A stretch of 64,000 nt of DNA from Chryseobacterium sp. G0201 (GCF_003815655.1 NZ_CP033917.1:2418001-2482000), one strand, 5' to 3'; positions 42,018 to 52,191 are shown, counted from the first letter of the stretch. The notes: a model not told the origin generated them from the sequence alone. Made by a program: numbers and translations.

Positions 42018-42866
42018 TTAATCCAAATGCATATTGTCGATCAATCTCACACCATCTACCATCACAACAATAAACGCTCTGAAATTTCTGTCTTTATAAA
42101 AGAAATCTGTCTCCTTTAAAGTTTCTTCGTCTGCGATAAGGAAATATTCCAACTGCATTCCCTGCTGCTGATCCATAATATCTTGAACTCTTTCTTTAAT
42201 CTCCGGAATCGTTACAACCCTGAACCAGTCATTCACTTTATTTAAAGTCTCAAAAATTACCTTTGAAGCCTCTCTTCTGTCTTCATGAAGTCTTTGGTTT
42301 CTTGAGCTTAATGCTAAACCATTTTCTGCTCTATAAATAGGAACTCCTTTTATTTTTACGTTAAGATGTTTCTTTTCGACCATTTTTTTGATAATAGCCA
42401 ACTGCTGGAAGTCTTTTTCACCAAAATAAGCGTTGTCTGGTTTTACCTGATTAAAAAGTTCTTCTACAACAGTTCCTACACCGTCAAAATGCCCAGGTCT
42501 GGATTTTCCTTCCATTTCATTCTCCAATCCATCATAATCATAATGCTGGCTTACTGCTTTTTCGGGGTAAATATCTTCTACATTTGGAATATAAACCGCG
42601 TCCACAAGCCCTGAATTTTTTAAAATTAATATATCTCTGTTGATATCTCTGGGATATTTTGCCAGATCTTCAGGATTATTAAACTGAGTAGGATTTACAA
42701 AAATTGAAGAAACAACAAGATCGTTTTCTTTTCTAGCTTCCTCATACAGGGATAAATGGCCATTATGCAGTGCGCCCATTGTAGGGGCGAAGCCTATCCT
42801 TTTACCCATTTCTTTCTGTCTTTCAATGAAATCCTGAAGTGTTTTTTTGTTTTTTAGAACTTCCAT
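42018..42866 (-). CDS. panC: Pantothenate synthetase
   Basis: A 282-residue nucleotidyltransferase-fold ligase joining pantoate and beta-alanine with ATP. PTMGALHNGHLSLYEEA carries the HIGH-like motif, FVNPTQFNNPEDLAKYPRD the pantoate site, YFGEKDFQQL and ALSSRNQRL the KMSKS-like region. Length normal. Divergent from the glycogen-synthase-like gene; minus-strand TATTTTTG box at 42887-42894. Confidence 0.95.
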   Translation of the reverse strand: MEVLKNKKTLQDFIERQKEMGKRIGFAPTMGALHNGHLSLYEEARKENDLVVSSIFVNPTQFNNPEDLAKYPRDINRDILILKNSGLVDAVYIPNVEDIYPEKAVSQHYDYDGLENEMEGKSRPGHFDGVGTVVEELFNQVKPDNAYFGEKDFQQLAIIKKMVEKKHLNVKIKGVPIYRAENGLALSSRNQRLHEDRREASKVIFETLNKVNDWFRVVTIPEIKERVQDIMDQQQGMQLEYFLIADEETLKETDFFYKDRNFRAFIVVMVDGVRLIDNMHLD

Positions 42867-42886
42867 AGTTTATTTTAATAGCAATT

Positions 42887-42894
42887 CAAAAATA
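42887..42894 (-). promoter_or_regulatory. -7 box of panC
   Basis: Minus-strand TATTTTTG, 21 bases before the panC start codon. Confidence 0.5.
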
Positions 42895-42990
42895 CTAAAA
42901 ATATCATATAATAAAGTGCGTTTTTAACAATTTGGAAAAGGGAATTATCGTAAAAAAATGTTAATTAAAATAATGTTGGATGTTTTTTTG

Positions 42991-42998
42991 TAATTTTG
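42991..42998 (+). promoter_or_regulatory. -7 box of the GT5-like/DUF4270/glmS operon
   Basis: TAATTTTG, 38 bases before the start codon at 43037. Confidence 0.55.
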
Positions 42999-43036
42999 CA
43001 CATTAAAGCATTTTTACAAAAATTAGATAGAAGTTT

Positions 43037-43807
43037 ATGCCGAATCAAAAAATACTGTACATTACTACAGAGATGTATCCATATCAAGAAGACACGAATA
43101 TGGCTGCAGTGGTAAACAAAATGGCACTTAAGATGCACCAAGAAGGCAATGATGTAAGAGTTTTTATGCCAAGATTTGGACAAATAAGTGAGAGAAAGTT
43201 CCAGTTACACGAGGTTATACGCCTTTCTGGGATGAATATTATTATTAACGATCTAGATCAACCCTTAATTATTAAAGTAGCGTCGCTTCCGGGGGAAAGA
43301 CTGCAGGTTTACTTTATAGATAATGAAGAGTACTTCAAAAGAAAACAATATTATTTTGATGATGAAGGAACTCCTTTCGATGATAACGACGAGAGAGCAA
43401 TTTTCTTTGCAAGAGGAGTAATTGAGACTATCAAGAAACTAAACTGGGTTCCTGATGTAATTCACCTTAACGGCTGGATGGCTTCTTTCGTTCCAATTTA
43501 TCTTAAAACGTATTACGAATCCGATACTTATTTCAAAGATGCAAAAATCGTTCTTTCATTATATAATGAAAAAGATGCACCTTTTGATAAAAATATAGCT
43601 GATAAACTGAAATTTGATAATATTTCAGGATTAAAAGCGTTAGATAACCCAAGTGTTCAAAGTTTTGTAATTGAAAGTATGAACTATGTAGACGCTGTAG
43701 TAAAAGGAGATGAATTTTTAGATGGAGAATTGGATAAAGCATTCAACGAAGCTTCAATTACAAAATCGGAATATCTCGATGTGGATTCTATAAACCAACT
43801 TTATTAA
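43037..43807 (+). CDS. Glycogen/starch synthase-like protein, N-terminal half only
   Basis: A 256-residue protein equal to the GT5 N-terminal Rossmann domain: ILYITTEMYPYQEDTNMAAV, MALKMHQEGNDVRVFMPRFG, RAIFFARGVIETIKKLNW, PDVIHLNGWMASFVPIYLK. The usual C-terminal GT-B domain (another 220 residues) is absent and the protein ends on an acidic tail. The ADP-glucose donor site is mostly in the missing half, so it may not be a synthase by itself. Only 13 bases separate it from the DUF4270 gene, so it heads the operon with glmS. Confidence 0.8.
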   Translation: MPNQKILYITTEMYPYQEDTNMAAVVNKMALKMHQEGNDVRVFMPRFGQISERKFQLHEVIRLSGMNIIINDLDQPLIIKVASLPGERLQVYFIDNEEYFKRKQYYFDDEGTPFDDNDERAIFFARGVIETIKKLNWVPDVIHLNGWMASFVPIYLKTYYESDTYFKDAKIVLSLYNEKDAPFDKNIADKLKFDNISGLKALDNPSVQSFVIESMNYVDAVVKGDEFLDGELDKAFNEASITKSEYLDVDSINQLY

Positions 43808-43820
43808 AAAACACATTTTA

Positions 43821-45374
43821 ATGACTTATAATATTAAAAAAGCTTTCGCCATCATTTCTTTGGCGATTTTTGGAAGTGTATTGCTTTATAATTGCGAACC
43901 CGATCCGGATTCTTTAGGAGAACAATTATTCTTAGACGGAGCTGCACAAGGCAAGGAGGTTTCTTATCCTATTATTGCCTATAATATTGATAATAAAGAT
44001 AGTATCAGAAGTGATGCTTCTAAATTAGGTCTTGCCACTTTGGGGGCTGTAAAAGATGATCAGTTTGGTAAGCAAAAAGCTTCTTATTATACACAATTAA
44101 GATTGCCGGCTTATAACCCTGATTTTGGGACTAATCCATCAGTAGATTCTGTAGTTTTGGTAATCAAGCCTCTTTATGCTTCAGATTCTATTACAACAAC
44201 TACGAATGAAGATTACGTTTATCCTGACGGAAATGTAGCTGCTAAAAAAGTTGTAAATACTTATCCTGCAGTAAAATACGGAAGAACAAAAGCCCCTAAA
44301 CTTACAATTAAAGTAAATGAGGTTACTGAATTCTTAAATGGTCCTGCGGATATAGCTTATTCAAACAAAGCTTATAGTATTGGACAAGAAATTGGAACTA
44401 AAGATTTTACAGGAACGGTTAATTCTGTAACTATTACTAAAGATTCTGATGCTTCTTCTTTATTTACATCAACTACAGGTTTTAGAATTCCTTTATCTCC
44501 AAGTTTCTTTAAAACTAAAATTATTGATAAAAAAGGTCAGCCTGAACTTAGTGATGTGTCAAATTTTATCAGACATTTTAAAGGAATAAAGCTTTCTGTT
44601 GACGAAGATGATGCTTATTTAATACAATTTGTTCCTAATGATATGGAGTTGGTGATGTATTATAAGAATGATAAGACTGAAAATGGAAGTACAACAAGAC
44701 CACAGTCGACTTATACATTTTCTTTAGGTTCTGCGAATGCTCATATCGGAAATTATGTTTATGACAGAGCTGGCACACCTTCTGGAACTGTAGCTTCAGG
44801 AAGTGACCTAATAAATGGAGATGCAAAATTATATGCTCAGGGTATGGGAGGAGCTTCAATAGGGGCTAAGCTTTCTAATGATGCAATTGTAAAGCTTAAA
44901 AAGTTGTATCAAAATGATAAAGCGGCGATTATTAGTGCTAAGATCAGACTATATACAGATGGTACTAATTGGACAAGTCAATATGCAAAACCTAAAAACT
45001 TTACAATTGTTCAAAGAGATAAAGATACTGATGGTAAGCCGACTACAGCATTTACTGCAGACTTACTTAATTTAACTGGATCTAACAATTTTGCAATTTA
45101 CAGAGCTTATGATTTAGATAAAAACCCAACATATTATGACTTTACAGTGACAAAATCTGTAAAAGATATTGTTGAAGGTAATCTAACTGATGCACAAATT
45201 GCAAATAAATATTTTAAAATTGATTTAGGTAGCTTCTTAACCACTACTACAGGTAGCTTGGCAGGATACCAATATACATCAACACCATATACTGTTGATA
45301 GGGCTGTCTTCATAGGATCTGAGTCTGCTAATGCAAAGAAAGCTCAGTTAATAATCATTTACGGTACAAAATAA
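43821..45374 (+). CDS. DUF4270 outer-membrane lipoprotein-like protein
   Basis: A 517-residue protein with a lipoprotein-type signal (MTYNIKKAFAIISLAIFGSV then LLYNCEP, Cys 26). The body is the DUF4270 fold: YPIIAYNIDNKDSIRSDASK, LGTLGAVKDDQFGKQKASYYTQ-like start and a late DRAVFIGSESANAKKAQL end. Function unknown in the family; Bacteroidetes-specific. It lies 13 bases after the GT5-like gene and 24 bases before glmS, so it is in the same operon. Confidence 0.85.
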   Translation: MTYNIKKAFAIISLAIFGSVLLYNCEPDPDSLGEQLFLDGAAQGKEVSYPIIAYNIDNKDSIRSDASKLGLATLGAVKDDQFGKQKASYYTQLRLPAYNPDFGTNPSVDSVVLVIKPLYASDSITTTTNEDYVYPDGNVAAKKVVNTYPAVKYGRTKAPKLTIKVNEVTEFLNGPADIAYSNKAYSIGQEIGTKDFTGTVNSVTITKDSDASSLFTSTTGFRIPLSPSFFKTKIIDKKGQPELSDVSNFIRHFKGIKLSVDEDDAYLIQFVPNDMELVMYYKNDKTENGSTTRPQSTYTFSLGSANAHIGNYVYDRAGTPSGTVASGSDLINGDAKLYAQGMGGASIGAKLSNDAIVKLKKLYQNDKAAIISAKIRLYTDGTNWTSQYAKPKNFTIVQRDKDTDGKPTTAFTADLLNLTGSNNFAIYRAYDLDKNPTYYDFTVTKSVKDIVEGNLTDAQIANKYFKIDLGSFLTTTTGSLAGYQYTSTPYTVDRAVFIGSESANAKKAQLIIIYGTK

Positions 45375-45398
45375 AATTTAAAAACACTTGTTAAAATT

Positions 45399-47252
45399 AT
45401 GTGTGGAATAGTAGGATATACAGGCTTTCAAGACGCTTACGAAGTAGTAATTAATGGTCTTAGAAGATTAGAATATAGAGGATATGATAGTGCAGGAATT
45501 GTTCTTGAAGATAAAAATAACAAGCTTGAAGTTGAAAAAACAAAAGGTAAGGTAGAAGATCTTGTTAATGTTGCAAGCCATTTAAAAGGAACGGCTACAA
45601 TAGGAATGGGACACACCCGTTGGGCAACTCACGGTGTTCCAAGTGATAGAAACTCTCACCCGCATTTGTCAAATAATGGTAAGATAGCAATCATTCATAA
45701 TGGTATCATTGAAAATTATGATACGATTAAAAAAATGCTTTCTGAAAAAGGATTTACATTTAAATCTGAAACAGATACTGAAATATTGGTAAATCTTATT
45801 CAGTATTTTATGGATCTTAATGTTGAAATGGATTTTCCAACAGCTGTAAGATATGCTCTTAACGAAGTGTATGGAGCTTATGCAATTACAGTAATGCATG
45901 AAGATTATCCCGGAGTATTGGTTGTTGGAAGATTAGGTTCTCCACTAGCAATCGGTATCGGAGATAAAGAATACTTTATTGCTTCTGATGCTTCTCCTTT
46001 TGTAGAATTTACAAAAGAAGCGATCTATTTAGAGGAAGGGCACATGGCAACTATTTCACTGGAAAATGGAGTGGATATCAGAACAATCAATGATAATTCT
46101 AAAATTGAGCCTGAGATTCAGAAGCTTAAAATGAGTCTGGAGCAGATTGAAAAAGGTGGTTACGAGCACTTTATGCTTAAAGAGATTTTTGAGCAGCCAA
46201 AATCTGTACACGACACAATGAGAGGTCGATTGATCGTTGAGGAAGGCGTAATTAAAATGGCCGGAATCTGGGATCATGTTGAAAAATTCAAAAATGCAAA
46301 CAGAATCATCATTATTGCTTGTGGAACTTCTTGGCATGCAGGTCTTATTGGCGAATATCTGATCGAAGAATATGCGAGAATTCCTGTAGAAGTAGAGTAT
46401 GCATCAGAATTTAGATACAGAAATCCAATTATTACAGATAAAGATGTAGTGATTGCAATTTCTCAATCTGGAGAGACTGCTGATACAATGGCAGCTTTAA
46501 AACTTGCTAAAGAAAAAGGAGCATTTATATATGGTATATGTAATGTGGTAGATTCGTCTATTGCAAGAATTACAGATGCGGGTTCTTATACACATGCAGG
46601 ACCAGAAATTGGGGTGGCTTCTACAAAAGCGTTTACAGCTCAACTTACCATTCTTAGTTTAATTGCGCTTAAATTAGGTAAACATAATGGTAACCTAGGA
46701 AATGCCGAATTTATGAGCTTAATTGCTGAATTGGATGCTATTCCTAAGAAAATAGAAGATGTTCTTAGTGCTACTCATGAATTAACTCAGAATATCGCAA
46801 AAGACTTCGTAGATGCTACTAATTTCCTTTATTTAGGAAGAGGATACAATTATCCGGCAGCTCTTGAAGGGGCTTTAAAACTAAAAGAAATCTCTTATAT
46901 TCATGCTGAAGGATATCCTGCCGCAGAAATGAAGCACGGACCAATTGCATTAATTGACGAAAACATGCCAATTGTTATCATTGCTCCTAAAAAAGGACAC
47001 TATGATAAAATTGTAAGTAATGTTCAGGAAATTAAGGCTAGAAAAGGAAAAATTATTGCTGTAGTAAATAGAGGAGATACACAGGTTAGCGAAATGGCAG
47101 ACTATGTTATTGAAATTCCAGAGACTTCAGAATGTTTCTCACCAATTGTTGCATCAGTACCTTTACAGCTTTTAGCTTATTATATCGCTGTATATAGAGG
47201 TGCAAATGTAGATCAACCGAGAAACCTTGCGAAATCTGTAACTGTGGAATAA
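45399..47252 (+). CDS. glmS: Glutamine-fructose-6-phosphate aminotransferase
   Basis: A 617-residue cytoplasmic enzyme making glucosamine-6-phosphate for peptidoglycan and LPS. Cys2 nucleophile in MCGIVGYTG, glutaminase motifs GHTRWATHG, two SIS domains (CGTSWHAGL and AISQSGETADT, then YLGRGYNYPAALEGALKLKE), and the C-terminal NLAKSVTVE. Length is normal. The 24-base gap upstream leaves no room for a glmS ribozyme, so control must come from the operon promoter. Confidence 0.96.
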   Translation: MCGIVGYTGFQDAYEVVINGLRRLEYRGYDSAGIVLEDKNNKLEVEKTKGKVEDLVNVASHLKGTATIGMGHTRWATHGVPSDRNSHPHLSNNGKIAIIHNGIIENYDTIKKMLSEKGFTFKSETDTEILVNLIQYFMDLNVEMDFPTAVRYALNEVYGAYAITVMHEDYPGVLVVGRLGSPLAIGIGDKEYFIASDASPFVEFTKEAIYLEEGHMATISLENGVDIRTINDNSKIEPEIQKLKMSLEQIEKGGYEHFMLKEIFEQPKSVHDTMRGRLIVEEGVIKMAGIWDHVEKFKNANRIIIIACGTSWHAGLIGEYLIEEYARIPVEVEYASEFRYRNPIITDKDVVIAISQSGETADTMAALKLAKEKGAFIYGICNVVDSSIARITDAGSYTHAGPEIGVASTKAFTAQLTILSLIALKLGKHNGNLGNAEFMSLIAELDAIPKKIEDVLSATHELTQNIAKDFVDATNFLYLGRGYNYPAALEGALKLKEISYIHAEGYPAAEMKHGPIALIDENMPIVIIAPKKGHYDKIVSNVQEIKARKGKIIAVVNRGDTQVSEMADYVIEIPETSECFSPIVASVPLQLLAYYIAVYRGANVDQPRNLAKSVTVE

Positions 47253-47360
47253 AAAATACTTGTAAATAAAATAAATTTAGATTTCTTTCGTTATTTCAAA
47301 AAAAATCTTAAAAGTTTCTTAAAAAAATTATATATTTACGGCTTAATTATAAAAATTAAC

Positions 47361-48779
47361 ATGAAAAGGATATTTCTTTTATTATTGTCTGCGTCGGTAG
47401 CGTCGGTATCTTGTTCAGGTGGTGGAAGCTCTTCTGTAGGGAAGCCAGGAACAAAAGGAGAATTGATACCAAGAGAAAAAACAAAATCATTTGTTGCGGA
47501 AAGACCATTCGGAATGGTGGCAATTCCTGCAGGATCGTTTGTTGCTGGTTTAGCAGACCAGGATCCAACAAATACTCCTGAAAAAGCAGCATTGAAAACT
47601 GTGACTGTCTCTTCTTTCTTCATGGACGAAGCTGAAACTACTAATGCAGAATACAGGGTGTTTATCAACTATGTAAGAGATTCGATTGCTAGAACTCTAC
47701 TTGCTGAAGCTGCAGGAGAAGGTGGTGAAGGTGGTGGTAAAGGTGCAAGCATAGGAGATTATGCATACCTTGCTAAAAAAGAAGAAAACTTAACACCATA
47801 TCAAGAGTATTTAGAGGGACAAGGAGGTAGAGATGATGGCGGATTTGATGCAAGCAAGAGATTAGACTGGAAAATTCCTTTACATTGGAATACGACCAAA
47901 TATCCTGATGTAGAATATGCAGAAGTATTAGAATCTTTATATTTACCTGCTTCTTCAAGAATGGGTAGCGAAAGAATCTTAGATGTTAGTAAATTAAAAT
48001 ATAATTATCAGTGGGGAGATATGGATGCTGCACTTGCAGATAATGAGAGAGGTGTAAACTTCCTTAAAAGCGAGAGTATTGCAATCTATCCAGATACTAC
48101 AGTTTGGGTAAAAGATTTCCACTTTGCTTATAACGAGCCATTATTCGAACAATATTTTTGGCACAAAGCTTACAAAGATTATCCTGTTGTTGGGGTAACT
48201 TGGGATCAAGCAAGAGCATATTGTAACTTCAGATCAAAATTAAAATCTGATTACAACGAAAGCTTGAAAAGAAGAAAACAAAGACCATTGCAGTTCCGTC
48301 TTCCAACAGAGATCGAATGGGAATATGCTGCAAGAGGAGGAATGCAAAATGCTACTTATCCTTGGGGAGGTCCTTACTTAATGGATGACAGAGGTTGCTA
48401 CTTGGCAAACTTCAAACCTAAGAGAGGTAACTATATGGAAGACGATAAAAAAGGTACTTATACATATGCCGCTCCAGTAAAGAAATTTAAGAAAAACGGA
48501 TTTGGATTATTTGATATGGCAGGAAACGTTTCTGAATGGACAGAGTCTGGATATAATAATTCTTCATACGGTTTCTCTTCAACTTTAAATCCTTCAACTA
48601 AAGATAAAACTGATACTAAGAAATCTGTAAGAGGTGGTTCTTGGAAAGACGTAGGGTATATGCTTATGACTGGTGCAAGAGATTGGGAAAGAAAAGATTC
48701 TGCAAGAAGTTATATCGGATTTAGAACAATCCAGGATATTCCTGAAGCAGCTGTTAAGCCAAGAAGAGTTAACAGATAA
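47361..48779 (+). CDS. gldK: Gliding/T9SS lipoprotein GldK
   Basis: A 472-residue lipoprotein (MKRIFLLLLSASVASVSCSG, Cys 19) with the formylglycine-generating-enzyme-like fold: FGMVAIPAGSFVAGL, SFFMDEAETTNAEYRVFI, VVGVTWDQARAYCNF, FRLPTEIEWEYAARGG, DMAGNVSEWTES and VRGGSWKD. GldK forms the outer-membrane-side ring with GldN around the T9SS motor. A Gly-rich insert (about residues 116-130, EGGEGGGKG) is notable. First gene of gldKLMN; a TATATTTA box (one base off) lies at 47331-47338. Confidence 0.95.
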   Translation: MKRIFLLLLSASVASVSCSGGGSSSVGKPGTKGELIPREKTKSFVAERPFGMVAIPAGSFVAGLADQDPTNTPEKAALKTVTVSSFFMDEAETTNAEYRVFINYVRDSIARTLLAEAAGEGGEGGGKGASIGDYAYLAKKEENLTPYQEYLEGQGGRDDGGFDASKRLDWKIPLHWNTTKYPDVEYAEVLESLYLPASSRMGSERILDVSKLKYNYQWGDMDAALADNERGVNFLKSESIAIYPDTTVWVKDFHFAYNEPLFEQYFWHKAYKDYPVVGVTWDQARAYCNFRSKLKSDYNESLKRRKQRPLQFRLPTEIEWEYAARGGMQNATYPWGGPYLMDDRGCYLANFKPKRGNYMEDDKKGTYTYAAPVKKFKKNGFGLFDMAGNVSEWTESGYNNSSYGFSSTLNPSTKDKTDTKKSVRGGSWKDVGYMLMTGARDWERKDSARSYIGFRTIQDIPEAAVKPRRVNR

Positions 48780-48841
48780 TAATTATCGGACATTTATTTT
48801 TTCAATAACAATTTTATTTAACATTAAAAAAACTAACTTAT

Positions 48842-49534
48842 ATGTTTAAGACTAAAGATGCTTGGATGAATTTCTTTTATTCGTTCGGTGCTGCAATTGT
48901 AATTCTTGGAGCTTGGCTTAAAATTACTCACATTACATTAGGGCCAATCAATGGTAACATCGCTCTTACCGTGGGGCTTATTACTGAGGCAATTATCTTT
49001 ATTATTTTCGCTTTTGACCCTCCAAAATCTGAAGAGTCTTATGCTTGGGAAAATGTTTACCCAGAATTATTAGATAAACATGCAAATCCTAACCCAATAC
49101 ATTCAAATATCTCTTCTAAAAATGGAGCTGCTCAATTTGCTGAATTAGAAAATTCTCTTTCTACAAAATTGGACAAGATGCTTGCTGATGCAAAATTAGA
49201 TGTTCAGTTATTTGATAGATTAAGAACAGGTATTGACAAATTTTCAAACTCTGTAGACCAGATCAATCAAACTGTTGACGTTTCTGCTTCTACTCATAAG
49301 TATAATGATCAGTTAAACAAAGCTGCTACACACATGGAAAGCATGAATGCTCTATATGCAATGCAGTTGGAAAACGGTAAAAGACAATCAGAATTTGCTA
49401 ATAAATATGTTGCAGATATGCAAAAATCTGCTGAGCAATCAGAAAAATTTAATCAGGAATTACAAGGTTTAACATCTAACTTAAATAACTTAAACAGAGT
49501 TTATGGTGGTATGTTAACTGCTATGAAGTCTTAA
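48842..49534 (+). CDS. gldL: T9SS motor membrane protein GldL
   Basis: A 230-residue inner-membrane protein with two N-terminal helices (FFYSFGAAIVILGAWLKI and ALTVGLITEAIIFIIFAF) and a long cytoplasmic coiled-coil tail. Charged residues inside the membrane, Lys27 and Glu49, sit at positions known to matter for the proton-driven GldLM motor; residue 59 is Asp. With GldM it converts proton flow into rotation that powers secretion and gliding. 62 bases after gldK. Confidence 0.95.
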   Translation: MFKTKDAWMNFFYSFGAAIVILGAWLKITHITLGPINGNIALTVGLITEAIIFIIFAFDPPKSEESYAWENVYPELLDKHANPNPIHSNISSKNGAAQFAELENSLSTKLDKMLADAKLDVQLFDRLRTGIDKFSNSVDQINQTVDVSASTHKYNDQLNKAATHMESMNALYAMQLENGKRQSEFANKYVADMQKSAEQSEKFNQELQGLTSNLNNLNRVYGGMLTAMKS

Positions 49535-49584
49535 TTTCCTAAACCATTTCTAAATTTTAACTACTTAATCAAAAACAACAGAGA

Positions 49585-51174
49585 ATGGCAACAGGAAAAC
49601 AGACGCCTCGTCAGAAGATGATCAACCTTATGTATTTGGTGTTCATCGCTATGATGGCCCTAAATATTGATGCGGAAATCATCAGATCATTTTATGATTC
49701 TACAAAAGCACTTAACGAGACTAGATTTTTAACTGAAAAGAAAAACGAGAAAATTTTCGAAAAAACTTTAGAGGCAAAAGCTCAGCAAGTACCGGATACT
49801 TATGCTACACCTTGGGAGCAGTACAAAGTCTTAAAATCTAAAGTAGATGTATTAGTAAATTCAGCAGAAGAGATTAAAAATAATCTTAAAAAGCAATCTG
49901 AATTTCACGAAAAAGATCAAGCTGGAAAAGATATTGATGTAAGCGAAAATTTTGCAGCACTTAATAATAATGAGGCTACAATGATATACTTCTTTAAAGA
50001 CGGAGATGAAAATTCTCCAACAAAAGGAGCAATGGATTTGAAAACCAAAATGGATGATTTAAGAAATTACATTTCTGCAACTTTTGGAAAGAACCCTCAA
50101 TTAAAGGATTTAGTTGATAGAGCTAATGCATCTATCATTGCAGAATATCCTCAAGGAAAATCTCCAAATGGTAAAACGTGGTTCCAGAATAAATTCTACC
50201 ATCAGTCGCTTATTGCAGCAATATCAAATCTTGGAATTATCCAGAATGATGCAAGAAACGTACAGTCTGATGCATTAGCATTATTACTTCAGGAAAAAGT
50301 AGATGCGAGCATCAAGTTTAATAATTATGAAGCTATTGTTTCTGCGCCTACAGATATTCAGTCTGGTAAAAAAGCAGAAGCGGTTATTATGTTAGGAACT
50401 TATTCAAACAGTAATAAAATTAGTATCAGTGGAGTTAGCAGACAAGAAAACGGTAAAGGATATATTCCTTTAAATACTGGAGGTCTTGGTGAGCACAAAC
50501 TTAATGGATCTATTACTTTAACAGATGCTACAGGAAAAGCTCAAAACTTCCCTTACACGCATACTTATAATGTAATTGCTGGTCCGCAAGAAGTAAAACT
50601 TGAAAAAGGATTATTACTTTCTGCTGATAAGATGAATGTAATGTATAGAGGACTTGAGAACCCTGTTTCAGGATCGATCTTAGGTGCCGACAATTCTAAA
50701 CTTTCATTATCTGCTCCAGGTGCTACGGTAAGAAGTACAGGTCCAGGAAAATGGATTGTTAGTCCTAGCTCAGGAAATACTGTTAAATTGACACTATCAG
50801 GTAAAAATCCTAGTGGACAAACAGTTTCTCAGGTGTTTGAATACAGAATTAAAAATGTACCGCCACCACAAGGGCAAATGAGAGGTCAGAACGTATTATC
50901 TATGCCTGCAACTTCAGTACCTAACCAGTCTGTTCAGGCAGCAATACCAGATTTCGACTTCCCGGTTTCATTCACTGTTAATCAGTTTATGGTAAAAATA
51001 CCTGGTAGAGCAGCATTATTGATTAAAGGTAGCAGCTTAGATGACGCAGCTGGATTGGTGAAAAACTTAAGATCAGGAGACGTAGTTTATATATTTGATA
51101 TTAAAGCAACGGCTACAGGTCTAGGTAATCAGCAGATTAAAAATATATCTCCTATCGTTATCAATATTAATTAA
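49585..51174 (+). CDS. gldM: T9SS motor periplasmic protein GldM
   Basis: A 529-residue protein with one N-terminal membrane helix (QKMINLMYLVFIAMMALNID) and a long periplasmic part of four beta domains, as in GldM/PorM. The sequence PRQKMINLMYLVFIAMM is almost invariant in the family. Its helix sits in the GldL pentamer and the periplasmic part reaches GldK/GldN. 50 bases after gldL and 24 before gldN. Confidence 0.96.
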   Translation: MATGKQTPRQKMINLMYLVFIAMMALNIDAEIIRSFYDSTKALNETRFLTEKKNEKIFEKTLEAKAQQVPDTYATPWEQYKVLKSKVDVLVNSAEEIKNNLKKQSEFHEKDQAGKDIDVSENFAALNNNEATMIYFFKDGDENSPTKGAMDLKTKMDDLRNYISATFGKNPQLKDLVDRANASIIAEYPQGKSPNGKTWFQNKFYHQSLIAAISNLGIIQNDARNVQSDALALLLQEKVDASIKFNNYEAIVSAPTDIQSGKKAEAVIMLGTYSNSNKISISGVSRQENGKGYIPLNTGGLGEHKLNGSITLTDATGKAQNFPYTHTYNVIAGPQEVKLEKGLLLSADKMNVMYRGLENPVSGSILGADNSKLSLSAPGATVRSTGPGKWIVSPSSGNTVKLTLSGKNPSGQTVSQVFEYRIKNVPPPQGQMRGQNVLSMPATSVPNQSVQAAIPDFDFPVSFTVNQFMVKIPGRAALLIKGSSLDDAAGLVKNLRSGDVVYIFDIKATATGLGNQQIKNISPIVININ

Positions 51175-51198
51175 GATTAATAAGTTTAAAATAGTATT

Positions 51199-52137
51199 AT
51201 GAAAAAATATATAAGCAGTCTTTTAGTTTTAGTTTCGGGGTTTGCATTTTCCCAAACTATTCTAAACGCTTCTTCTCCTGAGGAGTTTAGACAGATGAGA
51301 GCTGAGAATAAACAAAAAGTTGGAGATACTATCGTTGACAAAACAGTGAAGCCCTTGGAATATGGTTTTGTTGATGATAAAGATATCTTGAAAAGTATGT
51401 TTGTTTGGGAGATTATTGATATGAACGATAAGATCAATCAGCCGTACTATTATGATAATCCGGATGGATTGTTGGCTACTCAAACAAGATCTTTATATCA
51501 GTTATTACTTGATGCAGCTATTTCTGGAAAAATTCAGGAGGTATATGACGACGAGAACTTTGTAACTAAACTTTCTCCTGAAGGAATTCAGAAGAGATTG
51601 GAAAGTGTAAGAGTCTCTGATGCAGCTATTGACATTCTTAACTCAGGAAGACAATTGACTGAGCAAGAGAAGAAAGAATATACAGATATCTTTAAAACAA
51701 CTACAGATAAGGTTAAGGTTCTTAAAATTATGGGTATGTGGTTTATCGATAAAAGAGATGGTCAAATGAAATACAGACCTCTTGGTATCGCAGCAATGGG
51801 TCCAGACCCTGCTGTTCAAGGTAGAACAGGACCAGACGGACAGCCTTTGGTTGGTGCTGACGAACTAATCGATTTGTTCTGGGTTTATTATCCTAGTGCA
51901 AGAGATGTATTAGCTAATAATTTTGTTTATAACAGAAAGAATTCATCTGCTGACCTTTCTTTCGATGATTTACTGAATGCAAGAAGATTTTCTTCTGTAA
52001 TCTACAAGTCTTCAAGCGGTTTAGGAGATGGAGTTATTAAAGACTATATTCCTAGAAATGCTGAAGAGCAGATCGAAGAAAGCGACAGAATTAAGGAGCA
52101 AATTCTTCAAATGGAAAATGATATGTGGAATTACTAA
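51199..52137 (+). CDS. gldN: Gliding/T9SS ring protein GldN
   Basis: A 312-residue periplasmic protein with signal peptide (MKKYISSLLVLVSGFAFSQ). FVWEIIDMNDKINQPYYY, LYQLLLDAAISGKI, VLKIMGMWFIDKRDGQMKYR, LFWVYYPSARDVLANN and FSSVIYKSSSG are hallmark GldN/PorN stretches. It builds the ring with GldK. The gene closes the gldKLMN operon at a strong terminator. Confidence 0.96.
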   Translation: MKKYISSLLVLVSGFAFSQTILNASSPEEFRQMRAENKQKVGDTIVDKTVKPLEYGFVDDKDILKSMFVWEIIDMNDKINQPYYYDNPDGLLATQTRSLYQLLLDAAISGKIQEVYDDENFVTKLSPEGIQKRLESVRVSDAAIDILNSGRQLTEQEKKEYTDIFKTTTDKVKVLKIMGMWFIDKRDGQMKYRPLGIAAMGPDPAVQGRTGPDGQPLVGADELIDLFWVYYPSARDVLANNFVYNRKNSSADLSFDDLLNARRFSSVIYKSSSGLGDGVIKDYIPRNAEEQIEESDRIKEQILQMENDMWNY

Positions 52138-52160
52138 ATTTCACTTGATATTTATAGAAA

Positions 52161-52188
52161 ACCTGAGTACTTTTACTCAGGTTTTTTT
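52161..52188 (+). terminator. Terminator of gldKLMN, directly before the next start codon
   Basis: ACCTGAGTA (52161-52169), loop CTTT, TACTCAGGT (52174-52182), then seven T. Only three bases separate the T-run from the ATG at 52192. Confidence 0.88.
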
Positions 52189-52191
52189 ATT

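Noticed and set aside
45375..45398. glmS ribozyme or riboswitch before glmS
   Set aside because: Only 24 bases separate glmS from the previous gene, too short for the ribozyme.
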